DNA of 64,000 bases from JBOHRN01 sp050732775 (lineage in GTDB: Bacteria; Gemmatimonadota; Gemmatimonadetes; Longimicrobiales; Longimicrobiaceae). The notes under the pieces were generated by a model that was given only the letters and a program-made list of their open reading frames with translations, was not told where the DNA came from and made no database searches. This document shows positions 27,713-37,278 of this stretch, in pieces. The number at the start of each line of letters is the position of its first letter. Position 1 is the stretch's first letter. The stretch is taken from contig JBOHRN010000029.1 in NCBI GenBank assembly GCA_050732775.1, forward strand, positions 3,900 through 67,899, read 5' to 3'. The position numbers and the translations under genes were made by a program.

Positions 27713-28999
27713 GTGAAGATCCTCATCGTCGGTAACGGCGGCCGGGAGCACGCTCTGCTCTGGAAGCTGCGGCGCGACGCTCCGGACGCTGACTTCTTCA
27801 TCACCCGGGGAAACGGCGGTACGGCCGGGCTGGCGACGCCCCTACCCTTCGACCCCGGCGAGTTCCAGCCCCTAGCCGGTTGGGCCGAGAGCGAGGGCGT
27901 CGACCTCACCGTAGTGGGGCCCGAGAAGCCACTCGCCGAGGGCGTCGCCGATCACTTTCTGGCCCGCGGCCTGCCCGTCTTCGGCCCCACCTCCGCCGCG
28001 GCCGAAATCGAGAGCTCGAAGGCGTTCGCCAAACGGTTGATGGAGCGGAACGGCATCCCCACCGCGGCTCACCGGAGCTTCGCCTCCGCCGGTGAGGCGG
28101 GGGAGTACATCCTTGCGCTCGAGCGGCCGCCAGTGGTCAAGGCGTCTGGCCTGGCCGCGGGCAAAGGCGCGGTGGTGTGCGACAGCCACGAGCAGGCGCT
28201 ACTTGCCGCGCGCGACATGCTCTCGGGCGAGGCGTTCGGGGGCGCGGGCAGCGAAGTGGTGGTCGAGGAACGGATGGAGGGAGAGGAGCTGTCCGTGTTC
28301 GCGCTCACCGACGGAGAGACCGTCATCCCCCTGCTCGCGTCCCAAGACCATAAGAGGATCGGCGAGGGGGACACCGGCCCCAACACCGGGGGGATGGGCG
28401 CGTACGCCCCGGTTTCTACCGCCACGCCGGAGCTGATGGAACGCCTCGAGCGCGAGATCTTGCGGCCCATCGTCGCGGCGCTGGCCGGCGAAGAGAGGAG
28501 GTTCAGGGGGCTCCTCTACGCCGGTGTCATGCTCACCGGCGACGGCCCCAAGGTGGTCGAGTTCAACTGCCGCTTCGGAGACCCCGAGACCCAGGCCGTG
28601 ATTCCCCTGCTGGAGAGTTCGCTGCTGGAGCCGATGCTCGCCATCGCGCGGCAAGAACCGCTCGCGGGCTATGAACCCGCGTGGCGGCCGGGTGTGGCTG
28701 TAACCACGGTGCTTGCGGCGGGCGGCTACCCCGGCTCTTACCAGCAAGGCCAACGCATCGAGATCCCGGCGGGGTTGGAAGAAGCCGGCCGGGTGATCGT
28801 CTTCCACGCTGGCACGGTGTTGAAGGGCGGCTCTCTTTTTTGCTCGGGGGGACGGGTGCTGGCGGTTACGGCAGTCGCCGACGGAGTGGCCGGGGCGGCG
28901 GAGTTGAGCCGCGAGCAAGCCGGGCGTATCTTCTTCGAAGGCGTTCAGTTTCGCAAAGACATCGCTTGGAGGGAGGTGGCGCGTGCCCGAGCTTCCTGA
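27713..28999 (+). CDS. purD: Phosphoribosylamine-glycine ligase
   Basis: ATP-grasp enzyme forming GAR, the second step of purine synthesis. From the GTG at 27713 (KILIVGNGGREHALLWKL) the protein has 428 aa, the family length. It shows PPVVKASGLAAGKGAVV in the ATP-grasp core, QDHKRIGEGDTGPNTGGMGA and the metal-binding VVEFNCRFGDPETQ. The last 17 bp overlap mutM. The purine genes purN and purH lie 22 kb away, so the pathway is scattered. Confidence 0.96.
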   Translation: MKILIVGNGGREHALLWKLRRDAPDADFFITRGNGGTAGLATPLPFDPGEFQPLAGWAESEGVDLTVVGPEKPLAEGVADHFLARGLPVFGPTSAAAEIESSKAFAKRLMERNGIPTAAHRSFASAGEAGEYILALERPPVVKASGLAAGKGAVVCDSHEQALLAARDMLSGEAFGGAGSEVVVEERMEGEELSVFALTDGETVIPLLASQDHKRIGEGDTGPNTGGMGAYAPVSTATPELMERLEREILRPIVAALAGEERRFRGLLYAGVMLTGDGPKVVEFNCRFGDPETQAVIPLLESSLLEPMLAIARQEPLAGYEPAWRPGVAVTTVLAAGGYPGSYQQGQRIEIPAGLEEAGRVIVFHAGTVLKGGSLFCSGGRVLAVTAVADGVAGAAELSREQAGRIFFEGVQFRKDIAWREVARARAS

Positions 29000-29795
29000 G
29001 GTCGAAACCGTGGTCCGCGGCCTGGCGCCCGCTTTGGCCGGCGCCCGGATTGAGCGGGTCGAGGTGCTGCGAGCAGACCTGATCGGGAAGGGAGACAGCG
29101 CGGGCTTTGTGCAGGGGCTGGTGGGGCGGCGCGTCGAGGACGTCTCGCGCCGGGCCAAGAACGTAGTAGTGCGCACGGATGACCCAGTGCTGGTGGTGAA
29201 CCTGGGTATGACCGGCCGCTTGCTCCTGTCGGCAAACGGCGAAACTCCTTCGCACCTGGGCGTTCGTTTCGGTTTGGACCGGGGCCGAGAGCTCCTCTAC
29301 CGGGACGTGCGCCGTTTCGGTGTTCTCTCTCTGCTCAGCCCGCGCGAGTGGCGGCTGCGAGAGCAGCGCATGGGGCTGGAGCCGCTCTCACAGGAGTTCA
29401 CCCCCCGGCGGCTGCACCAGCTTACCCGCGGCTCGCGGGTGGCTCTCAAGCAGTGGCTCATGGACCAGCGCAAGCTGGCGGGAGTAGGGAACATTTACGC
29501 CAGCGAGGCGTTACATCGGGCCGGAATCCACCCGGGGCGGCGCGCGGGGTCTCTTTCCCGGCCCCGCGCCGGGCGGCTACAGCGGGCGATCCTGGCGGTG
29601 CTCGAGGAGGCAGTGGAGCGGCGGGGCACCACACTCAGGGACTACCGAGACGCCAGCGGTGAGCCCGGCCAGTTTCGGGACCGGCTGCGGGTATACGGCC
29701 GGGAGGGCGAGCCGTGCGGTGAGTGCGGCCGGGCTATCAGGCGTATAGTCCAGCAAAACCGATCCACCTTCTACTGTCCGGGGTGCCAGCGGTGA
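28983..29795 (+). CDS. mutM: Formamidopyrimidine-DNA glycosylase
   Basis: Base-excision repair enzyme for 8-oxoguanine and Fapy lesions. The mature N-terminus PELPEVETV provides the catalytic Pro and Glu. The helix-two-turn-helix has LAGVGNIYASEALHRAGIHP, and a complete C-terminal zinc finger runs from CGECGRAI to YCPGC. The 270 aa length is typical. Start is GTG within purD. Confidence 0.96.
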   Translation: MPELPEVETVVRGLAPALAGARIERVEVLRADLIGKGDSAGFVQGLVGRRVEDVSRRAKNVVVRTDDPVLVVNLGMTGRLLLSANGETPSHLGVRFGLDRGRELLYRDVRRFGVLSLLSPREWRLREQRMGLEPLSQEFTPRRLHQLTRGSRVALKQWLMDQRKLAGVGNIYASEALHRAGIHPGRRAGSLSRPRAGRLQRAILAVLEEAVERRGTTLRDYRDASGEPGQFRDRLRVYGREGEPCGECGRAIRRIVQQNRSTFYCPGCQR

Positions 29796-29836
29796 GCCGT
29801 TGTCTGGCACACCGGTTGCGCCCGCCCAGCTCCACC

Positions 29837-30844
29837 ATGCCGAGAACGCCATCCACCGCCGTTATCGCCCTGGTTACGCTGGCCGCCGCTTGCGGCGGCG
29901 AGGGGAGCGCGGCGCCACCCGAGCGGGAAAGCGAACCAATCGGGGGGGTGCCCGTGGACTCCGTCTACGGCGCCTCCTACGCAGAGAACTTACGGGTGGT
30001 GCCGGTAGAGGTGGAGGTCCGTGGGCTTCCGGACGGCTGGGCCGGAGTGCGCATAGCCGCGGTATCGGACCTTGCCCTGGGGGCTTGGGAGGGGAGCGGA
30101 GAGACCACCCGCGCCGTGCTGACCGCCATCGAGCGGGAAGACCCCGACTTGGTGGTGCTCCTGGGAAGAACGTTTTGGGGCGAGGGCGCCGGGGCCGAAG
30201 AGCGCCAGCTCTTGGCCCCTCTGGCGGAGCGCGCCCTCTTCGCCCTGGCGCCCCGCTCCGAAGTGGCTGCCGACACCGGCTCGGCCGCGGCGGCGCCTGC
30301 CCCGCGGGGAGAGGAGCTGCTGCGCTCCCTGGGGGCGCTGGTGCTGGAGGATAACCGGGCCATCGTGATACAAAGGGGCGACACCGGCTACGTGTACGGC
30401 CTCACCGGGCTCACCGACCCCGCTACCATCAAAGGGTTGGGCGTACCCGCCGACAGTACCGAACGGGACCACCCGGCTCTTTTGTTACTCGACGATCCGG
30501 CCACCGCCTTCTTCGTTCCCCCCGGGCGCTTTGCCCTGGCGCTGGCCGGGGGGGTGGTGTGCGGCGATGGTACGGTACCCGGTGTACCCAACCTGTGGAC
30601 GCTCAACCAAGGGCCGCTCGGCGACTATCGGGTCGAGGGGGCGGAGCGGCTCTACCGGGTGGGCGCTAACGGGCTACTTCTGGTGTGCGGCTCCGGCTTT
30701 GGATTTCTCCCGGTCCGCTTCGCCGGACCACCCGAGGTGGCGCTCATCACCTTGGTGGGGATCGCCGACCCGGAAGAGGCCGAGACCTTTACCGCGGCCG
30801 ACGAGGACACCATAGTGGAAGAGATCGAGGAGGCTAACCCCTAG
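29837..30844 (+). CDS. Lipoprotein resembling a calcineurin-type phosphoesterase with a lost metal site
   Basis: 335 aa lipoprotein (lipobox LAAAC, Cys19). Its backbone follows the YkuE/YaeI-type metallophosphoesterases: LPDGWAGVRIAAVSDL, EDPDLVVLLG, RFALALAGG and a final FLPVRFAGPPEVALITL, which is the usual family ending. The metal ligands are gone: DxH is D78-L-A80, GD is G110-R111, GNHD/E is A138-P-R-S141, and GHTHGGQ is replaced by GGVVCGDG. Catalysis is therefore unlikely, and the protein may have become a binding domain. It follows mutM by 41 bp and overlaps the convergent ubiX by 11 bp. No wider function can be named. Confidence 0.75.
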   Translation: MPRTPSTAVIALVTLAAACGGEGSAAPPERESEPIGGVPVDSVYGASYAENLRVVPVEVEVRGLPDGWAGVRIAAVSDLALGAWEGSGETTRAVLTAIEREDPDLVVLLGRTFWGEGAGAEERQLLAPLAERALFALAPRSEVAADTGSAAAAPAPRGEELLRSLGALVLEDNRAIVIQRGDTGYVYGLTGLTDPATIKGLGVPADSTERDHPALLLLDDPATAFFVPPGRFALALAGGVVCGDGTVPGVPNLWTLNQGPLGDYRVEGAERLYRVGANGLLLVCGSGFGFLPVRFAGPPEVALITLVGIADPEEAETFTAADEDTIVEEIEEANP

Positions 30845-31451
30845 TCCGGGCCTCCCCCTCCCCACTCCGCCAGCGCGCCCCCAGCTCGTGCGCCACGCCC
30901 AGCTGGTCGAGCAGGCGCCCCACCACGAAGTCGACCAGCTCGTGCACTGTCTGCGGCTGGTGGTAAAAGCCCGGCGCGGCGGGCATGATGGTGGCACCCG
31001 CGCGGGCTAGCCGCACCATGTTCTCGAGGTGGATCAGAGAGAGGGGGGTCTCGCGGGGGACGAGAATCAGGGGCCGCCTCTCTTTGAGCGTGACGTCGGC
31101 GGCGCGCTCCACCAGGTTGCGGGAGGTACCCGCCGCAATAGAGGCGAGGGTTCCCATGGAGCACGGGCAGATCACCATCCCCCGTGACGGCGCCGAACCC
31201 GAGGCGGGCGTGGCACCCCGGTCTGACGAGGCGAAGAGAGTTACGCGCGACCAGTCGCCGGTGGCGGCGCGGAGCGCCTCCTCGCCGTCGACCCCGGCCT
31301 CTTCCGCCAAGAGTCGCCAGCCGTAACCGGATACGATCAGCCGTACCGGCACCGCGGCGTGGTTGAGAGCACGCAGTAAGCGCACGGCGTACGGGGCGCC
31401 CGAGGCGCCCGTGACCCCGAGGGTGAGCGGGGCGTCCGTAGCGGCCCTCAC
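30834..31451 (-). CDS. ubiX: Flavin prenyltransferase UbiX
   Basis: Prenylates reduced FMN to make the prenyl-FMN cofactor of UbiD-type decarboxylases. The 205 aa chain starts with TLGVTGASGAPYAVRLLRAL and contains the CPCSMGTLASIAAGTSRNLVER and RPLILVPRETPLSLIHLENM signatures and the MPAAPGFYHQPQTV active-site end. GTG start, GTGA overlap with ubiA. No ubiD-type gene is in the window. Confidence 0.95.
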   Translation of the reverse strand: MRAATDAPLTLGVTGASGAPYAVRLLRALNHAAVPVRLIVSGYGWRLLAEEAGVDGEEALRAATGDWSRVTLFASSDRGATPASGSAPSRGMVICPCSMGTLASIAAGTSRNLVERAADVTLKERRPLILVPRETPLSLIHLENMVRLARAGATIMPAAPGFYHQPQTVHELVDFVVGRLLDQLGVAHELGARWRSGEGEARTRG

Positions 31452-32347
31452 ACCAGCAACCTTTCCACCAGCACGAAGCCGAGAAAGAGTATCGAGATCA
31501 CACCGTTCACGGTAAAGAAAGCGGCGTCGAGGCGCGACAGATCGTCGGCGCTAACCAAGCTCTGTTCGTACCAGAGCATGGCCGCGACCAGCGCCACGCC
31601 CGCGAAGAATAGCCCGCCGAACTCCGGAACCACAAAGCCGAGCGCCAGAAAGCCAGCCACAGACAGAGCGTGGAGCAAGCGCGAAGCCAAAATCGCGCCC
31701 TTGGCGCCGAACGCGGCCGGAAACGAGTGGAGCCCCTCGTGACGGTCAAAGTCCACGTCCTGGAGCGAGTAGAGCACGTCGAAGCCCGCCACCCAACTCG
31801 CCACGGCCACGGCCAGCAAGAGCAGGGCGGAGGCCGGATCGCTCCACTCGCCCGTCACGGCCAGGTAACCCCCCACCGGCGCGATGGCCAGCGCCGCGCC
31901 GAGCACCAGGTGCGCCCAGGGCGTGAACCGCTTGGTGTAAGAGTAGAGCAAGACCCATCCCAGGGCTAGCGGCGAGAGCGCGAGACAGAGCGGGTTGAGC
32001 ATCCCCGCGCTCAGGACGAACACGCCGCCGGCCGCCACCACGGCTACTCCGGCCTCACGCGCCGACAACTTGCCGGAGGGGAGCTCCCGCCCCTCGGTGC
32101 GCGGATTGCGGGCGTCGAAACCGCGGTCTACGACGCGGTTGAAACCCATCGCCGCGAAGCGCGCCGAGGTAAAGGCGAGCAAGATCCAGAAGACGTCGCC
32201 GAGGTGAACCGGAAAGCGGTACGAAGCCATCACCAGCCCCACCACGGCGAACGGCAACGCGAAAACGGTGTGCGGTAGCCGGACCAGGTTCGAGTAGTCG
32301 GCCAGCCGGCCCCGGCCCGGCAGGGTTTGGCCTTCTAACACGTTCAA
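31448..32347 (-). CDS. UbiA-type aromatic prenyltransferase (MqnP- or UbiA-like)
   Basis: Membrane enzyme attaching a polyprenyl chain to an aromatic acid. At 299 aa with about eight hydrophobic helices it fits UbiA. The first Asp-rich motif is NRVVDRGFDARNPRTEGREL, with the usual Asn-Asp-Asp spacing, and the second is SLQDVDFDRHEGLHSFP. Its coupling to ubiX suggests the futalosine menaquinone route, where MqnP is this kind of protein; ubiquinone synthesis is the alternative. It starts with TTG (TTGA overlap with terC), or with a GTG two codons on. Confidence 0.88.
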   Translation of the reverse strand: MNVLEGQTLPGRGRLADYSNLVRLPHTVFALPFAVVGLVMASYRFPVHLGDVFWILLAFTSARFAAMGFNRVVDRGFDARNPRTEGRELPSGKLSAREAGVAVVAAGGVFVLSAGMLNPLCLALSPLALGWVLLYSYTKRFTPWAHLVLGAALAIAPVGGYLAVTGEWSDPASALLLLAVAVASWVAGFDVLYSLQDVDFDRHEGLHSFPAAFGAKGAILASRLLHALSVAGFLALGFVVPEFGGLFFAGVALVAAMLWYEQSLVSADDLSRLDAAFFTVNGVISILFLGFVLVERLLV

Positions 32348-33102
32348 GCCGCCTCCGCTCGCTTCCCGGTTAGGTACGGCGCCCGCAACTTGACCGGTTG
32401 GGGCCGGCGCTTGAGCCGCAGGTTGAGCGCCTCCACGAAGACCGAGAAGCCCATGGCAAAGTAGATGTAACCCTTGGGAATGTGCTGCTCCAGTCCTTCG
32501 GCCACCAGGGTCATGCCGATCAGCAGCAGAAAGCTGAGGGCCAGCATCTTTACGGTCGGATGCCTCTCCACGAAGTCGCCGATGGTGTTGGCCGAAACCA
32601 TCATGAAGCCGACCGCGACCACCACCGCCGTGATCATCACCCAGAGATCCTCCGCCATGCCCACCGCGGTGATCACCGAGTCGAGCGAAAAGACCGCGTC
32701 CAGCAGAACTATCTGGAAGATCACCCCTCCGAACGACACCGCCGCCCTAGCCTCGGACCGCCCCTCCTCCCCCTCCAGCTTGTCGTGGATCTCGAAGGTC
32801 GCCTTCGCCAGGAGGAAGAGCCCGCCCGCGATGAGGATGAGGTCGCGCCCCGAGATCTCTTGCGCGAGTAGCTCGAAGAGGGGCCGGGTGAGCCCCATCA
32901 CCCAGGAGATGGCGAAGAGCAGCGCCACCCGCATGATCATGGCGAGAGCCAGCCCGATCTGGCGAGCCCGGCCCCGTTGCGAAGGGGGGAGTTTGCCGGA
33001 GAGGATGGAGATGAAGACGATGTTGTCGATGCCCAGGACCACTTCCAGCACGGTCAGCGTCGCCAGGGCGATCCAGATCTGGGGGTCGGCGAGGAAGTCC
33101 AT
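32344..33102 (-). CDS. TerC family integral membrane protein
   Basis: 252 aa with about seven membrane helices. It has the TerC/Alx hallmarks: ALATLTVLEVVLGIDNIVFI near the N-terminus with an acidic residue pair inside the membrane, and VLLDAVFSLDSVITAVGMAE in the second half. Proteins of this family are linked to manganese export or metal loading of exported enzymes, and to tellurium resistance only by name. It is the first gene of the terC-ubiA-ubiX chain, which is translationally coupled. Confidence 0.9.
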   Translation of the reverse strand: MDFLADPQIWIALATLTVLEVVLGIDNIVFISILSGKLPPSQRGRARQIGLALAMIMRVALLFAISWVMGLTRPLFELLAQEISGRDLILIAGGLFLLAKATFEIHDKLEGEEGRSEARAAVSFGGVIFQIVLLDAVFSLDSVITAVGMAEDLWVMITAVVVAVGFMMVSANTIGDFVERHPTVKMLALSFLLLIGMTLVAEGLEQHIPKGYIYFAMGFSVFVEALNLRLKRRPQPVKLRAPYLTGKRAEAA

Positions 33103-33182
33103 GGAAGTCGGGGGTTAGGATGACCGGGGCGGCAAGTTGGCCAACCACCGGAGCCAGGGCAACCGTCTGTCAGCCGGGGGGT

Positions 33183-33392
33183 TCAGGAGACGGAATCCTC
33201 CCCCGTCCCGTCCAGCAACTCGCCTACTTCATGCTCCCTCTCGCGGGCGCGCTCTTCGGCCCGTTCGGCCGCCTCGCGGGCCGGGGAGGTGCGCTTCTCG
33301 ACCGGGTTGGGCGGTTCCTCGCCCGACGAACACGCCCCGGACAAACAGAGCAGCGCGACCCCGATGGTGGCGAGGGGTCGGTACCGACTCAC
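33183..33392 (-). CDS. Small lipoprotein, 69 aa
   Basis: The leader ends in a lipobox (LSGAC, Cys21). About 48 mature residues follow: a Pro-rich spacer, then an Arg/Glu-rich segment (AREAAERAEERAREREHEVG) that should form one long charged helix, perhaps a coiled coil. The GTG start at 33392 overlaps the stop of the 76-aa membrane protein gene as GTGA. I know no family. It could be a periplasmic spacer or regulator that works with its neighbour. Confidence 0.6.
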   Translation of the reverse strand: MSRYRPLATIGVALLCLSGACSSGEEPPNPVEKRTSPAREAAERAEERAREREHEVGELLDGTGEDSVS

Positions 33393-33619
33393 GGAGTCCG
33401 CTCCGCGCGGCCCGGAGGCGGCACCGCTTTGCGGAGCACCATCCCCACAATGAAGAGGGCGGCTGGCGGCAGGGCGTAGACTGGTCCGAACGCCAGGGCA
33501 CTCGCCACGCACGCCGCGAACCAGAATACCTTCCACACCACCGACTCCAGTTGCGTGAGCACCGCCACCACGAAAGGGGGGACGATCACCAGGTACGCCA
33601 CTACTGTCAGTGTATCCAT
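33389..33619 (-). CDS. Small membrane protein, 76 aa
   Basis: Two or three hydrophobic segments (around residues 5-22, 29-45 and 48-63) and a short basic tail ending in RAERTP. No family is recognised. An ATG start at 33619 and the 4-bp overlap with the lipoprotein gene support it as real. The two genes are divergent from the B12-subunit gene 128 bp away. Confidence 0.55.
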   Translation of the reverse strand: MDTLTVVAYLVIVPPFVVAVLTQLESVVWKVFWFAACVASALAFGPVYALPPAALFIVGMVLRKAVPPPGRAERTP

Positions 33620-33672
33620 GAGAGAGAATCTACCCGCTTGCGGCTCCGGCTTCCACCCCAGCCCCCTTCGGC

Positions 33673-33702
33673 TTGCCGGAAAGCCACCTGCCGCGCTACC
33701 TT
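33673..33702 (+). promoter_or_regulatory. Weak candidate promoter for the B12-subunit operon
   Basis: TTGCCG (33673-33678), an 18-bp spacer, then TACCTT (33697-33702), in the 128-bp divergent region. The -10 match is poor. I see no cobalamin riboswitch in this leader. Confidence 0.25.
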
Positions 33703-33747
33703 CTCCCGCCGGTCTAAAGAGTAACCTCCAACTCAGAGCCGAAACAA

Positions 33748-34172
<425 letters not shown>

Positions 34173-34176
<4 letters not shown>

Positions 34177-35813
34177 AGTCCCAGGCGAAAAAGAAGGAGA
34201 GCGGAAAGTCCGCCGAGAGCAGGGCCGGCCGGCTAACCAGCGAGCTACGCGATCTGGAGGAACGGCTCCGGCTGGGGGGCGGCGAGGAGCGCGTCCAGCG
34301 CCAGCACGACCAGGGCAAGCTCACCGCGCGAGAACGGATCGGCTTGCTCCTTGACCCCGGCACCCGCTTTCTGGAAGTCGGACTGTTAGTGGCTCACGAC
34401 CGCTACGATGGCCAGGCGCCCGCCGCGGGCGTGGTAACCGGGGTGGGCACCGTGCACGGCCGCGAGGTAGTGGTGGTGGCCAACGACGCCACCGTCAAGG
34501 CGGGCTCCTGGTGGCCGGAAACCATCACCAAGATGCTCCGGGCCCAGGAGATCGCCATGCGCTGCCGGGTTCCGATCGTTTATCTGGTCGACTCGGCGGG
34601 GGTAAACTTACCTTACCAAGAAGGTGTTTTTCCGGGCCAGTACGGGGCGGCCCGCGTTTTTCACTACAACTCCATCATGCGGCGCTACCTGAAAGTGCCG
34701 CAGCTCGCCGCGGTCATGGGGCCGTGCATCGCCGGTGGCGCCTACCTGCCCGCTCTCTCCGACGTGATTCTGATGGTCGAGGGTACCTCCTTCATGGGGC
34801 TCGGCGGTCCCAACCTGGTCAAAGGCGCCACCGGCCAGAGCGTGGACTCGGAGACGCTCGGCGGGGCGTGGACCCACAACGCCATCTCGGGCGTGGCCCA
34901 CTACCGGGTGCCCGACGACCGGGCGTGCCTCGGCCAGCTGCGCGAGCTGGTCTCGGAGCTACCCCGCCCTCCCCAACCCTCGCTGCCACTCTCCGAGCCC
35001 GAAAAGCCGGCCCAGCCCGAAAGCGACCTGTACGACATCCTGCCAGAGGACCACCGACAGCCGTACCAGGTGCGCGACGTCTTCCGCTGCCTCTTCGACC
35101 ACGGCGACCTGGACGAGTTCCAAGCCGACCACGCCCCCGAGATGATCTGCGGCCACGCCCGCCTCGAAGGCATCCCGGTGGGGGTCGTAGCCAACGCCCG
35201 CGGCATGCTCAAGGACCCGCACGGCGGCCCTCCCAAGTTCGGCGGCATCGTATACAGCGACAGCGCCGAAAAAGCTGGCTACTTCATCGAAACCGTCTCC
35301 CGGCACGGCACTCCGATCCTCTTCCTCCAGGACGTCGCGGGTTTCATGGTGGGCCCCGAGGCCGAGCACTCCGGCATCATCCGGGCGGGCGCCCGCTTCG
35401 TGGAGGCGATGGCGACGGCCTCCGTGCCCAAGCTGGTGCTCACCGTAAACCACGCCTCGGGGGCGGGCTACTACGCCATGGCCGGGCAGGGCTTCGACCC
35501 CGACTTCATCTTCACCTGGCCCACCGGCCGGATGGGGGTGATGGAGGGGGATTCGGCCGTGATGGCTCTGTTCGGCGGCCAACTCGACCAGCTCAAGAAG
35601 GAGGGCAAGGAGCCGGACGAAGAAACGCGGCGGAAGGTAGCAAGGGTGCGCGCTGACTACGAGCGGCAACTCGACGCCAAGTACGCGGCGGCTCGCGGTT
35701 TCGTGGACGCCGTGATCGCTCCGGAAGAGACTCGCGCCACCATCTCGCTAGCGTTACGGGCCTCTCTCAACAACCCGGGCCCGCACCTGGGTGCCTTCGT
35801 GCTGCCTTCTTGA
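34173..35813 (+). CDS. Acyl-CoA carboxylase, carboxyltransferase (beta) subunit of the MCC/GCC type
   Basis: 546 aa with two crotonase-like halves. It transfers carboxyl from biotin to an acyl-CoA. Sequence features such as VVVVANDATVKAGSWWPETI, IVYLVDSAGVNLPYQEGVFP, MGPCIAGGAYLPALSD and the late ILFLQDVAGFMVGPEAEHSG resemble 3-methylcrotonyl-/geranyl-CoA carboxylases, not propionyl-CoA carboxylase (which has NDSGGARIQEG). Yet it is coupled to a methylmalonyl-CoA mutase subunit, and the matching biotin carboxylase and carrier sit beside the mutase large subunit. Substrate is therefore open: propionyl-CoA by context, a branched enoyl-CoA by sequence. Confidence 0.9.
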
Positions 35814-35859
35814 CAGCGATCCTCTGCGCTGAGAACAACGCCTTCGCCACCGCCTGACC

Positions 35860-37242
35860 ATGGTACCGACCCCTCCCGACAACATCCGCGTCGCCTCGGG
35901 CCAGGGCTTCTGGGGTGACCAGCTCGACGCCCCGCGCCAGCAGATCGAGAACGGACCCATCGACTACCTGATGCTCGACTACCTGGCCGAAGTCACCATG
36001 TCGATCATGCAGAAGCAGCGCAGCCGCGACCCCTCGGCCGGTTACGCCAGCGACTTTATCGCGATGATGGGAGAGGCGTTTCCGCTGGTGGTGAAAAAGG
36101 GTATCAGGGTGGTGGCTAACGCGGGGGGGGTGAACCCCGCGGCGTGCGGCGAGGCCGTGCTCGAGGCGGCCCGCCAAGCGGGCTTGGCGGGGAAGGCGCG
36201 GGTGGGGGTGATCACCGGTGACGACATCCTGGCGCGGCTGCCGGAACTGATCGAGAACGGGGTCGAACTCCGCAACCTGGAGACGGGCGAACCGCTCGCC
36301 CCGGTGCTCGACCGGGTGCAGAGCGCAAACGCCTATCTGGGCGCCCGCCCCATCGTGGAGGCGCTGAAGAGTGGAGCGGAAGTTGTCGTGGCGGGGCGCA
36401 CCACCGACACGGCGCTCACCTACGCCCCCATGATCCACGCCTTCGGCTGGGGGTGGGAGGATTACGACCAGATCGCTTCCGGCGTCGTGGCAGGCCACAT
36501 CAACGAGTGCGGAGCCCAGGCGTCCGGGGGCAACTCTCTGGCCGGGTGGCGGTCGGTGGAGGGGTTGGCCAGGGTGGGCTACCCGATCATCGAGGCGTCG
36601 GCCGACGGCAGTTTCGTGGTCACCAAGCACGAAGGCAGCGGGGGCCGGATAGACCCGGCCGTGGTCAAGGAGCAGCTCCTGTACGAGATGGGAGACCCGG
36701 CCGGGTACATCACCCCGGACGCGGTGGCCGACTTTACCACCATCCGGCTGGAGGAGGGCGGGCGCGACCGCGTCAGGGTCCACGGGGTGCGGGGACGCCC
36801 ACCCACGGATACGCTCAAGGTGAGCGTATCGTACGCCGCCGGGTGGAAGGCGGCGGGCACCCTGGTCTACGCCTGGCCCGACGCGGTGGATAAGGCGAGG
36901 GCCGCCGACCGGGTGCTGCGGGAGCGGCTCGAGCTATTGCGGCTCGAGTTCGACCAGGTACTCACCGAGTACGTGGGGTGGAACGCCTGCCACGGTCCGC
37001 TGGCGGGACCGCCTCCCGACCTCCCCGAGGTCACAGTCCGGTGGGGAGTGCGCTCCCGTGAGCGGGAAGCGGTGGAGCGCTTCACCAAGGAGATCGCCCC
37101 GCTCGTGCTCGCCGGGCCGCCCTCGGTGACCGGCTTCGCTGGTGGGCGCCCGCGAGTTCAGGAGGTGGTGGCGTACTGGCCAGCGCTGATACCCAAGCGC
37201 GAGGTGGAGCCGTACCTGAAGGTGGATGTCCGCACCGCGTAG
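35860..37242 (+). CDS. AtuA-like protein (DUF1446), acyclic terpene utilisation family
   Basis: 460 aa, soluble. The family signature segments are visible: ASGQGFWGDQLDAP at the start, DYLMLDYLAEVTMSIMQKQR, VVANAGGVNPAACG, EVVVAGRTTDTALTYAPMIH and the later GHINECGAQASGGN. AtuA was named in the Pseudomonas geraniol/citronellol degradation cluster, where a geranyl-CoA carboxylase is also encoded; its activity remains unknown. Here it follows a carboxyltransferase by 46 bp, which repeats the AtuA-carboxylase association. No other terpene genes are nearby. Confidence 0.85.
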   Translation: MVPTPPDNIRVASGQGFWGDQLDAPRQQIENGPIDYLMLDYLAEVTMSIMQKQRSRDPSAGYASDFIAMMGEAFPLVVKKGIRVVANAGGVNPAACGEAVLEAARQAGLAGKARVGVITGDDILARLPELIENGVELRNLETGEPLAPVLDRVQSANAYLGARPIVEALKSGAEVVVAGRTTDTALTYAPMIHAFGWGWEDYDQIASGVVAGHINECGAQASGGNSLAGWRSVEGLARVGYPIIEASADGSFVVTKHEGSGGRIDPAVVKEQLLYEMGDPAGYITPDAVADFTTIRLEEGGRDRVRVHGVRGRPPTDTLKVSVSYAAGWKAAGTLVYAWPDAVDKARAADRVLRERLELLRLEFDQVLTEYVGWNACHGPLAGPPPDLPEVTVRWGVRSREREAVERFTKEIAPLVLAGPPSVTGFAGGRPRVQEVVAYWPALIPKREVEPYLKVDVRTA

Positions 37243-37278
37243 GCAAGTCGGGATCGAGGCCGAAGCCGTGCTCGATCC

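Noticed and set aside
33620..33747. A riboswitch or small RNA in the divergent region before the B12 subunit
   Set aside because: No conserved riboswitch core or terminator-like stem was found; only weak promoter-like hexamers.
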